Below are positions 49,726 through 58,200 of a stretch of DNA of 64,000 nt, piece by piece; positions within the stretch are counted from its first letter, which is position 1, and the number at the start of each line of letters is the position of its first letter. The notes below the pieces were generated by a model, which did no database searches, was not told the origin of the DNA, and was given only the letters and a program-made list of their open reading frames with translations. The stretch covers positions 4,092,001-4,156,000 of the forward strand of contig NZ_CP045529.1 of the NCBI RefSeq assembly GCF_009429125.1, written 5' to 3'. The translations under genes and the position numbers were made by a program. This DNA is from Luteimicrobium xylanilyticum (GTDB lineage Bacteria; Actinomycetota; Actinomycetes; Actinomycetales; Cellulomonadaceae).

Positions 49726-51488
49726 GGAAGCACCACCTGAGCTCCTTGCACGGGGCCCTTAATGAGAATTTCTCGTTCCATCCAAACATCCGGAGACCAC
49801 TCAAATTTCCATGGCGCGCCCGCAGGAGGCGAACCCTTCGGTAGACGCAGGATCACACCGTCTTCTCCTGCGAATCGTCTCGCGACATTGTAGTCGCTGG
49901 TCCACGAAGTGAACGGGCTGTCCGCAGTGTTGCCGAGATTGTGTTCCTCTGCACTCGCAAGCCCATCAGGGTTGCGAGGGAAGGAGTCGCCCTTAAGCGC
50001 GTCTTCGTACCCGGGGTGGCCCTTTCCGACGCCCCTAAAGATGCCCGATCCCAGATCGTCGATGCCAGCCGCCTCACCCGCCTCCGCCGTTCCGGTCTCT
50101 GCCGCTGCGGCTACGCCCACGTCGGCGGTGGCTTCTTCGGTGACACCAGCCGTGAAGACGCCGCCCGCGCAGACTTCGATGAAGGCGGCGCAGAGGATCC
50201 ACCCGCCCGACAATAGGACGGCGCCGCCCGCGATCCAATCGCCGTACCCGGTCGTGTCGACCTGCCCGCATAGGTTGGCGCATGCGGGGTATCCACTTGA
50301 GGTCGGGGCCGGAGCCACCGAGTGCGCCGGGGTGCGGCGCGCGCTCGGCTTCCTCGCACTCGTGGTCGGCGCACTCGCCTTACCCGACGAATGCGAAGTC
50401 ACCGTAACGATCACCCACGGGGCCACAGTGTGGGCCTTGTGATACGAGTTCGATGCGGAGGACGACTGTGCCGGGGCGGTACCCGGACCAACCGCCCCAC
50501 CATGCTTGGCGCTGCCCCACTGGGCGTCGGTCATCCCGTCCGGGTGCGGGTTGGTGATGATCAACCCTGATGGGTCGGAGAACGTGACCGGGTTGTTGCC
50601 CGCATACGCGTACGCGTTCCACTGCTGCGGGTTCGCGGTGTCTAGCACCGGGTCCACCGACACGAACCGCCCCGTGACCGTGTCGAGATACCTCGCGCCC
50701 ACCTGCGTGAGCCCCGAAGCGTCCAACACCTTGTCCAACATCTGGTGGTCACCCGGCCAGGTCGGCTTCGCACCACGCGCGTTCCCGAACGGGTCGGCAT
50801 ACCTACGCGAGACCACGTTCGTCGAGTTCGCGATCGACACCAACGCCGTCCCGTGCGGGTCCACCACCAGGGTCGACACACCCGCCAGACCCGTGCCCGT
50901 ACGCACCGCGACCGTCTGCCCCGCAAACGAGTAGTACCGCTTCGCGCTGAGCGTCTGCGTCGAAGTGTTCAGGCTCAGCTCTTCACCACCGGGCAGATAC
51001 GCCGTCACGCTCGTGCCCTGCCGGCGGACCAACCGGTCCCCGTCCGCGGAGTACACCGAACCGTCCTGGTCCGTGGTCCCGGCCTTGACGTCCGACAACT
51101 CACCCCGCGCATCCCACGACAACGTCTGCGCCGTGCTGCCGGCCATGGCGCGTGAGGTCAAGTTGCCCGCCGCGTCATAGGCGAACGACGACGACGTCGT
51201 GGCCCCCGACGCCGCGGTCGTCGTGATCCCCGTGACCCCGTGCGGACGAGCAGACCCCGCCACCGGGTACGTGTACGTCGCGACCGTGTCACCCCCCGAA
51301 GCGTGCGTGGTCTGCGAGGTCCGGTTCCCGACCGCGTCATACCCCCACGACGACCAATACGGCGCAGCCCCACCCAAAGTCAGCGACGACGGCGCGCCGG
51401 TGCACGAGTTCGACGACGGCGTCCACGCCTGCGTCAACCTGCGCAACCCGTCATACGTGAAGCACTGCGTATCCGCCTTGCCCGTCAT
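49722..51488 (-). CDS. orphan Rhs core with ADP-ribosyltransferase-like toxin tip
   Basis: From ATG 51488 the frame gives 588 residues, with no signal peptide or upstream Rhs shell. It matches the main Rhs gene from DTQCFTYDGLRRL through the core RYYSFAGQTVAVRTG, ARYLDTVTGRFVSVDP and NNPVTFSDPSG. After a shared hydrophobic segment it diverges into a tip with FRGVGKGHPGYEDAL, SPFTSWTSDYNVARRFAG and WMEREILIKGPVQGA. These match the R, S-T-S and E-x-E pattern of R-S-E ADP-ribosyltransferases. It probably serves as a silent cassette. The true 5' end was lost at an IS1380 relic. Confidence 0.75.
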   Translation of the reverse strand: MTGKADTQCFTYDGLRRLTQAWTPSSNSCTGAPSSLTLGGAAPYWSSWGYDAVGNRTSQTTHASGGDTVATYTYPVAGSARPHGVTGITTTAASGATTSSSFAYDAAGNLTSRAMAGSTAQTLSWDARGELSDVKAGTTDQDGSVYSADGDRLVRRQGTSVTAYLPGGEELSLNTSTQTLSAKRYYSFAGQTVAVRTGTGLAGVSTLVVDPHGTALVSIANSTNVVSRRYADPFGNARGAKPTWPGDHQMLDKVLDASGLTQVGARYLDTVTGRFVSVDPVLDTANPQQWNAYAYAGNNPVTFSDPSGLIITNPHPDGMTDAQWGSAKHGGAVGPGTAPAQSSSASNSYHKAHTVAPWVIVTVTSHSSGKASAPTTSARKPSARRTPAHSVAPAPTSSGYPACANLCGQVDTTGYGDWIAGGAVLLSGGWILCAAFIEVCAGGVFTAGVTEEATADVGVAAAAETGTAEAGEAAGIDDLGSGIFRGVGKGHPGYEDALKGDSFPRNPDGLASAEEHNLGNTADSPFTSWTSDYNVARRFAGEDGVILRLPKGSPPAGAPWKFEWSPDVWMEREILIKGPVQGAQVVLP

Positions 51489-51987
51489 GGAAAGCCCGCA
51501 GCCACGCGCGGGCAGCTTCCCGATCTCGAGCTGCGCCGCCGCGCCTGGGCCCGTTGCGAGGACCGGATCCGGATCGCGAAGGACACCGGACTGGCGGACC
51601 CGCCCCTGCACGGGTTCGACCAGAACCGGATCTGGTGCGCCATCGTGATGCTCGCACTCGACCTGAGCGTGTGGATGCAGCCCCTCGCCCTGACCGGCGA
51701 CGACGCGCGCCGGTGGGAACCAAGACGACTACGCCTGCGCCTGTTCACCGTCCCAGCGGTCATCGCCTGAAGCGCACGCCAGCACCTGCTCCACCTCACA
51801 GCTCACGCACCCTGGGCCACCCCTCTCGCCCGTCCCGACGACCCCGAGCACCACCCCGGACCCGTGGAACCCGCGCACCGACCGACGTCGGCTACCTCGT
51901 CACACCCACCCGCAAGAATCACCGCTCAAGAACGGCAACGACGCCGTCCCGACCACGCTCACCCGCTCGGTGAAAGATCGAGGCTAA
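51481..51987 (+). pseudogene. IS1380-family transposase relic (3' end)
   Basis: From about 51487 the plus strand encodes HGKPAATRGQLPDLELRRRA, ARCEDRIRIAKDTGL, NRIWCAIVMLALDLSVWMQP and ARRWEPRRLRLRLFTVPAV, the conserved end of IS1380 transposases. A TGA at 51768 interrupts it, and the frame continues afterwards with RQHLLHLTAHAPW, the usual family end. The 5' part is missing and replaced by Rhs core in the opposite orientation. Confidence 0.8.
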
Positions 51988-52517
51988 CCGCCAATGGCTC
52001 GAATTTCCCGGCGATTTAACTCAATCATATATCGGAAGAACGTCTGGAAGTTGTCAAACTGTTCGATTGGACCACCCGCATACCAAACAACACCCAAGCA
52101 CTGGCGCCCGTCACGAGTTCCAGTAACTATCACATCGCCGTTCAATACGGAACGTCCGATAAACAGCAGCCCATCAAAGTCCATCCCGAGCTCGTTTCCA
52201 AAATCAGATTCATCAAGGGAGGCTTCGAAAGCGCAGCGCGCCTGTACGCCATCGTCAGAGAGTTCGGAAGTGCCGAACAAGTCAAAGTCTTGAAAGAATC
52301 CTGGCCACCCATCCGCGAATGTTAGAAATGATCTAAACTGTGGATTGAGTCGCACTCGAAGTCGTTCCTCGGCCGCCGAAATTTCCCGCTCTCCCGCTGC
52401 GACTCTCGGAAAATGAACACGCCATGGCGACCTATCGCCGAGGGCAAGCAGCCCCTGCTGAACAGTTACGAGCTCGACTATCTCGGCCCGCCAGTCGCGG
52501 GACACACATTCAGACAT
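51984..52517 (-). CDS. SMI1/KNR4-type immunity protein
   Basis: ATG 52517 with GGGAG upstream gives 177 residues. The SMI1/KNR4 pattern is seen in AAGEREISAAEERLRVRLNP, QFRSFLTFADGWPGFFQDFD, LFGTSELS and RDGRQCLGVVWYAGGPIEQF. This superfamily contains many immunity proteins against nuclease and other toxins. It starts 4 bases after the stop of the frameshifted tip at 52522, its likely cognate toxin. Confidence 0.85.
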   Translation of the reverse strand: MSECVSRDWRAEIVELVTVQQGLLALGDRSPWRVHFPRVAAGEREISAAEERLRVRLNPQFRSFLTFADGWPGFFQDFDLFGTSELSDDGVQARCAFEASLDESDFGNELGMDFDGLLFIGRSVLNGDVIVTGTRDGRQCLGVVWYAGGPIEQFDNFQTFFRYMIELNRREIRAIGG

Positions 52518-52521
52518 CGCA

Positions 52522-52978
52522 CTATTCTCCCACACCAAACAAGAACTCTGTTGGACGAAACCCAAGGGGGTATCGAAGCGACTGTCCACCAAGGCTACTA
52601 TTGACCCTCGGCGTGAGGTCCATCCACTCGGGTGGCGTTGCGCGACCGGTCCAGGTCGTATCGGGCACGTGCCCGGCGTGACCGTTGTACGGATTACCCT
52701 CGCTTGCCGCCCGCTGCCGTTCCGCCGCTACGGCACGGTTGACGTCTGCGCGCAGTGGCCCTCGAGTACTGACGCGACCTGTGGGCGAGAGGTCGCCATT
52801 ACACAGAGCACGGTTACACCCTTCAACATAGGGCCGCACCTGTGCGATCTCCTCGTCGGTTGCGCCCCCGTATCGCATCGACGGTCGCATCGCGCATCAT
52901 AAGGAGATCGGCAGCGGCACCAAGGGAGCGTGCCGCCTTACGACGCACTTCAGGTTGGAAGGATTGTCGTACAGTCTC
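52522..52978 (-). pseudogene. orphan toxin tip with frameshift
   Basis: Two overlapping frames join into one sensible protein: VRQSFQPEVRRKAARSLG and LLMMRDATVDAIRG in one, then ATDEEIAQVRPYVEGCNRAL in the next. The switch falls in a run of five G (minus strand, 52865-52869). The 3' part, GNPYNGHAGHVPDTTWTG, LTPRVNSSLGGQSLRYPLGF, looks like a nuclease-type toxin tip of Rhs proteins, though I cannot name its family. No Rhs core is attached. Confidence 0.65.
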
Positions 52979-52979
52979 A

Positions 52980-53183
52980 CTAAAGCCATTTGCGAGCTTC
53001 AGAAAGTAGCCATTCAACCGCCTCGAACGGTACGTTGGGCAGGAATAGGGTTACGGTACGGCGCCCCGTCTCGTCGTCGTCGAAGACCTCCGCCACGCGG
53101 GTTCCATCGTCGGCCGACAACTCCATTCCCATCCCGTCGCGCGAGCCGACAGAACTAGCCAAAATCAGCCGATACCCGTACAT
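52980..53183 (-). CDS. small putative immunity protein, 67 aa
   Basis: ATG 53183 overlaps the stop of the preceding degenerate tip (TAATG). The protein reads YGYRLILASSVGSRDGMGME, ADDGTRVAEVFDDDETGRRT and FLPNVPFEAVEWLLSEARKW, acidic and without a membrane segment. The arrangement and AT-richer composition suggest an immunity protein. I do not recognise a family. The GGAG upstream is 11 bases from the start. Confidence 0.5.
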   Translation of the reverse strand: MYGYRLILASSVGSRDGMGMELSADDGTRVAEVFDDDETGRRTVTLFLPNVPFEAVEWLLSEARKWL

Positions 53184-53368
53184 TACTGGACCGGCTCCAA
53201 GAATCCCATAAAGTCACCCTCGTTACTCATTCGAACACCTCTTCCGGTCGAATCCCAGATATTCGTCACCCTGTCAAGAACCTGGCGCCGTCCTGCTCTA
53301 TGCATAACATCCCGGCTTCTCGAAAAGATGGCTCGTCCTTCCCCGCCGATCCTCGTAGGAGTAGTGAC
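53183..53368 (-). pseudogene. remnant of another toxin tip
   Basis: An open frame without a start codon reads RIGGEGRAIFSRSRDVMHRA, RRQVLDRVTNIWDSTG, RMSNEGDFMGFLEPVQ and ends at TAA overlapping the next ATG. A neighbouring frame just upstream reads GHGNDLSHYSYEDRRGR, so the two may be one protein broken by a frameshift. Its function cannot be told. Confidence 0.45.
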
Positions 53369-53469
53369 TCAGATCGTTCCCATGCCCGATCACCCCTTGA
53401 CGACTCCAACCTTCCTCGAGAGCCATCTACTGGGTCCGCCACCATCATCGATAGGCGGCTCGCAGAGGG

Positions 53470-54468
53470 CTAGTTGTGATGTCCAGGGACGTTGGTCAGC
53501 CGGCTGATCGGTGGCTGGTTGCCGATCGCGGAGTGGAGCCTGTGGTGATTGTAGAAGTGGAGCCAGGCCGGGAGCACGGCGTTGCGTTGCTGGGTTGAGT
53601 CGTAGAGGCGGGCGTAGGCCCATCCGTCGGCCAGGGTCCGGTGGAAGCGTTCGATCTTCCCGTTGGTCTGGGGCCGGTAGGGGCGGGTCCGCTTGTGGGT
53701 GATGTCGAGGGCGGCGCCGGCCTCGCGCCAGGTGTGGGAGCGGTAGGCCGATCCGTTGTCGGAAAGCACGCGTTCCACTTTCACGCCGCGGGCGGCGAAC
53801 CAGGCCACCGCGCGCTTGAGCACGCCGATGGCGGTGGCCGCGGTCTCGTCGGTACAGATCTCGGCGTAGGCGACCCGGGAGTGGTCGTCGATCACGGTGT
53901 GCAGGTAGGCGGTGCCGATCTTCGGGTTGCCCTTGTCGGTGTAGCCCGTCCGGGTGCGGGCGGTGACGTGCGTGTTCCTCTTGCCCTGTTGTCTTCCCAG
54001 GTAGCGCCACCCGCCGCCGTCGGGGATGTTCGCGAACTTCGTGACGTCGACGTGGATCAGTGATCCGGGGTGGTCGTGCTCGTAACGACGTAGCGGTTCG
54101 CCGGTGACCCGGTCAATCCGGGCCAGCCGGTTGATCCGGCACCGCACCAGGACCGCGTGCACGGTCGAGGCCGGGATGCCGAGGCGACCGGCGATCTGGA
54201 CCGGTCCCAATCGGTGGCGCCAGCGCAGCCGCACGATCGCCTTGACCATGTGCTGCGGGGTGCGGGTCGGGCTGCGCCGTGGCCGCGAGCTGCGATCCGT
54301 CATCCCCGCGGGCCCCTCGGTCCGGTACCGGTCGGCCCACTTCTTGGCCGTGCGCGCCGAGACCATGAACATCTTCGCCGCGGACGAGTAAGTCCAGCCC
54401 ATCTCCACGACCAGGCGCGCGAGCCGCAGCCGTGTCTTCGGGGTGAGCAGGGCGTTAGCGTGGGACAC
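53470..54468 (-). CDS. IS481-family transposase
   Basis: GTG 54468 with GGAGG 5 bases upstream gives 332 residues. The HTH region (LARLVVEMGWTYSSAAKMFM, VSARTAKKWADRYRTEGPAG) is followed by the rve core with DDE residues in LIHVDVTKFANIPDGGG, VERVLSDNGSAYRSH and QTNGKIERFHRTLADGW. The frame is intact, so transposition may be possible. The TAG stop codon is contributed by the target CTAG and not by the element. Confidence 0.93.
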   Translation of the reverse strand: MSHANALLTPKTRLRLARLVVEMGWTYSSAAKMFMVSARTAKKWADRYRTEGPAGMTDRSSRPRRSPTRTPQHMVKAIVRLRWRHRLGPVQIAGRLGIPASTVHAVLVRCRINRLARIDRVTGEPLRRYEHDHPGSLIHVDVTKFANIPDGGGWRYLGRQQGKRNTHVTARTRTGYTDKGNPKIGTAYLHTVIDDHSRVAYAEICTDETAATAIGVLKRAVAWFAARGVKVERVLSDNGSAYRSHTWREAGAALDITHKRTRPYRPQTNGKIERFHRTLADGWAYARLYDSTQQRNAVLPAWLHFYNHHRLHSAIGNQPPISRLTNVPGHHN

Positions 54469-54598
54469 GAAGGCCTCCGGTGGGTGGAAGTGGTTCCTCG
54501 ACAGCTCCACTTCACAACCGGAGGCCTTCGTCATCCGGTAACCCGGCCCCGTGTCGCCATCACGGAATCGGAACAACGTCCCTGGACATCACAACTAG
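53470..54598. mobile_element. IS481-family element with CTAG target duplication
   Basis: Perfect 21-base inverted ends TTGTGATGTCCAGGGACGTT (plus G) lie at 53474-53494 and 54574-54594. They are flanked by CTAG at 53470-53473 and 54595-54598. IS481 elements are known to insert at CTAG. The element is about 1.12 kb and carries one transposase gene. Confidence 0.92.
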
Positions 54599-54649
54599 TC
54601 CACCAAGAAAATCCGGCACCTGTTCACCGACCCGATAAAGGAGGAGCTT

Positions 54650-54708
54650 CCCTCCAGCAGCACCCCACGACACTACACGTCGGGCGCCACCTATCCGTGC
54701 AACAGTCC
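54650..54708 (-). mobile_element. diverged end of an IS3-family element
   Basis: This 59-base stretch aligns with the left end of the intact IS3 element in the opposite orientation. The terminal CACCTATCCGTGCAACAGTC differs from the intact terminus at three positions. It marks an older insertion of a related element just after the DUF416-like immunity gene. Confidence 0.7.
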
Positions 54709-54716
54709 AGGGCTCG

Positions 54717-55271
54717 TCACGAGCCCCGCAGCACGAAGGCATCTAAAAAGTCTCCACCCGCCTTGGCGACGAATCCGCGCAGCTCGACAAGGTTCTGCGA
54801 GGCGCCCGCCAGGCGTCCAAGTATCTCTGATACCTGCCGGTCCGCGCTCTCGATAATGACGGCGGCGCGGTCCGGGCTTCTGGAGGCGGAATACTCAGCG
54901 GCTTCTTGAACTTGTCGCACCGCCCAAATAACAGTTCTATCAGCGGGTAGCGCGGAGGCCTCTATAGCATAGACAAGAGCAGCCAGTGCATTTTCAGCGT
55001 AAGGCAAAAAGGGATCCCACGGACCATCCTCGTCAGGAACACGCGACTCAACTTCCGAAGCCGATATCATCACCGGACCGCCACCGTCAAGCGCACTCCA
55101 AACCTCGTCGAGCACCGGCTTCGCAAACCCGACGAGGGTGGATGAAGAACTTTCATCGAAGACTTGAAGCAGCGGGATCAGCCACTCCGCACATGCCGCC
55201 GCAAGGGCGGCCTTACGCGATGGTGTCAACCGTGCAATTGCTGGCTCGATGCTCTGCTCGATTCCGCTCAT
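54717..55271 (-). CDS. probable immunity protein of the main Rhs toxin (DUF416-like)
   Basis: GGAGGG lies 5 bases before ATG 55271, which overlaps the Rhs stop (TGATG). The 184-residue helical protein reads KAALAAACAEWLIPLLQVFD, DPFLPYAENALAALVYAIEA and VIWAVRQVQEAAEYSASRS, which resembles DUF416/YjaG proteins. Position directly behind the toxin tip argues that it neutralises the deaminase-like domain. DUF416 membership is a pattern match only. Confidence 0.72.
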   Translation of the reverse strand: MSGIEQSIEPAIARLTPSRKAALAAACAEWLIPLLQVFDESSSSTLVGFAKPVLDEVWSALDGGGPVMISASEVESRVPDEDGPWDPFLPYAENALAALVYAIEASALPADRTVIWAVRQVQEAAEYSASRSPDRAAVIIESADRQVSEILGRLAGASQNLVELRGFVAKAGGDFLDAFVLRGS

Positions 55272-58200
55272 CAGTTCCCTCCGTACCACCACGCGGTTCG
55301 CGGGCTGAGGATGGTCGCCCCATGATCCTCAAGGAAGGCTTGGCATGTGGGGCAGAAGGGTCGAGAAGCCGCGATCCCCTGCGGGGCTAGCCCTTGCCCA
55401 AGGGCTTCATTTACAGCGGTCACCTCAGCATGGTCACCGGGAGACTTTGCAATTACATCGCCCGCCTTCGCCAGAGCCTTTTGGGCGCCCGAGAGGTCAC
55501 GCCCCCCACCGGCCAGGACATCTGCGCCCTCATCAGTACTCAAGACGGCAGACGTTCGTCGGCTTTGCGCGATCCTGTCAAGCGCGCCGCTCAGCTCGTC
55601 GGCGCGTGATGCGAGTCTACTCGTCACCTCAACGGCATCGGGCGCCTCCTTGACCGCGCCAACCACCAGGGCACTGACGCACACCTCGGACGCAGCTAGA
55701 CAGGCAACCCAGCCGCCAGCGACGAAGATGACGCCGATAGCGATCATCCCGCCATACGGGCTGGACTGTCCGCACACGTTGGCGCATGCGGGGTATCCGC
55801 TCGACGTCGGTGCCGGGGCTGTGGTGTGGGTCGGGCTGTGGTGCCCGTTCGACTTCTTCCCGCCCCCGGACGTGATGGGCGAACCGCCAGTCGCGTACGA
55901 GGAGATCGTGACGTGGACCGGTGCCCGGACCGTGTGGGCCTTGTAGTGGGAGTTCGATGCAGAGGAGGGCTGTGCTGGTGCGGTCCCTGGGCCCGCGGGG
56001 CGACCGTGGGACGCGTTGTCCCACTGCTTGTCGGTCATCCCGTCCGGGTGCGGGTTGGTGATGATCAACCCTGATGGGTCGGAGAACGTGACCGGGTTGT
56101 TGCCCGCATACGCATACGCGTTCCACTGCTGCGGATTCGCCGTGTCCAGCACCGGGTCCACCGACACGAACCGCCCCGTGACCGTGTCGAGATACCTCGC
56201 GCCCACCTGCGTGAGCCCCGAAGCGTCCAACACCTTGTCCAACATCGCGTGGTCACCAGGCCACGCCGGCTTAGCACCCCGCACGTTCCCGAACGGGTCG
56301 GTATACCTGCGCGAGACCACGTTCGTGCCGTTCGCGATACTGACCAGCGCCGTCCCCTGCGGATCCGACACCAGGGTCGACACACCCGCCAGACCCGTCC
56401 CCGTGCGCACCGCGACCGTCTGCCCAGCAAAGCTGTAGTACCGCTTCGCGGACAGGGTCTGTGTCGAGGTGTTCAACGTCAGCTCTTCACCACCAGGCAG
56501 ATACGCCGTCACGCTCGTGCCCTGCCGGCGGACCAACCGGTTCCCGTCCGCGTCATACACCGACGCGTCCTGACTGGTCGCCCCGGCCTTCACGTCCGAC
56601 AACTCACCGCGCGTATCCCACGTCAACGTCTGCGCCGTACTACCCGCCATCGCACGCGAGGACATGTTCCCCGCCGCGTCATACCCGAACGACGACGACG
56701 TGGTCGTCCCCGACGGCCCCGTCGTGTTGATACCCGTCACCCCATGCGGACGAGCCGACCCCGCCACCGGGTACGTGTACGCCGCGACCGTGTCACCACC
56801 CGAGGCATGCGTCGTCTGCGACGTCCGGTTCCCCACCGCGTCATAGCCCCACGACGACCAATACGGGGCAGCCCCACCCAAACCCAACACCGACGCAGCA
56901 CCCGCACACGAGTTCGACGACGGCGTCCACGCCTGCACCAACCGACGCAACCCGTCATACGTGAAGCACTGCGTGTCCGCCTTGGAGCCCGCGACAGTCG
57001 GCTTGTCCGCCACCGATGTCACGTTCCCCGCGTCGTCGTACCCGTAGGTGATGTGCAGGACCTCCCCTGTCGCGTTCTCCAACCACAACGCCTGCGAGGT
57101 CATCCGGCGTGAGGCCTGGTCGTAGGTGTACGTGAGCTGGTCCACGTACGAGTTCGACAGGTCCATCGACAGCATCTCGCCGTAGCTGGAGTACGTGTCC
57201 TCGGCCACGTACGCACCCCAGCCGTAGGGGCCACCCATCCACTCCGGGCGGTTCAGCTTGTCGTAGTAGGTCGTCACCTTCTCCGCACCCAGGCCGCCGC
57301 CTGCGGGCAACGAGACCGACTGCAACTGCTCGTCCAGTGCGTACGCGTACGTCGTCGTGTACGTCCCGGCAAGCTTGCCCTCCGACGCTGGCAGAGTGAC
57401 CGACTGTCCGAGCGGCTGGTACGCGTTGTCATAGCCCGTCACCGCCGTGGTGTACGCGTTCGACCCCACATAGCTCGTCGAGCTCGTCAGCTGACCCTTG
57501 GCGAGGGTGTCGTAGGTCCACTTCGCCAGCACCGCCCCAGTGGCCGAGGTGTCGCGCTCCTCGGTCTTGCGACCGAGCGCGTCATAGCCGTACCAGAGGG
57601 TCTTGCCGCGGGCGTCCTTGGTCGAGGTGACCTGGCCTGCGTTGTCGTACGTCGTGGTCGTGGTGCCCTTGTCCGGGTCCTTAGCGCTGATCTGCCGGCC
57701 CCGCACGTCATAGGTGTAGCTCCACGTGTTGCCCGCGGGGTCCTTCATCGAGACCAGCCGGCCACCGTGATCGTAGGAGTACGTGGTCGTCTGCGAGGCA
57801 CCGGTCGTCGACCCTGCCGTGTACTCGATCTCCTTCGTGGTGCTGCCCCGGGCGTCGGTCACTGTCGTGGTCGGCGTGCCCCCGGACGGCGGGGTGACCG
57901 TCGTGCGGTCACCGCCGTAGGAAGTGGTCGTCTTCCACCGGTCGACCTCGTCGTCCTGGAACACGTCCGCGGTCTGCCGCCCCGCGCCGTCGTAGGTGTA
58001 CAGGTCGCGGGACGGGATCGAGTCGGGTGTGGTCACCACGGTGGCCGACGGCGACCCGGTCGTCGGCCACGCGTTGTTCGCCTTGGTCAGCAGGCCGCGC
58101 GAGTCGTAGAACTTGTCCGTCACGAGCCTGCCGCCCGTGTCCCGGTTCGCACCCGGTGCCTGGGTCTGCCGCTCGCGCAGCAGGCCGTCCGAGATCGTGA

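Larger units (their letters stand above)
53390..54650 (-). pseudogene. ORF interrupted by the IS481 element
   Basis: Removing the IS481-type element and one CTAG copy joins KLLLYRVGEQVPDFLGG (54599-54650) to LALCEPPIDDGGGPSRWLSR and KVGVVKG (53390-53469) in one frame, ended by TGA. The 5' end is lost at the IS3 remnant at 54650. The product is not recognised and may be the tail of an immunity protein. Confidence 0.5.

Noticed and set aside
51489..51611. Longer N-terminus of the orphan Rhs protein from position 51611
   Set aside because: The extra codons are antisense to the IS1380 relic and have no Rhs similarity.
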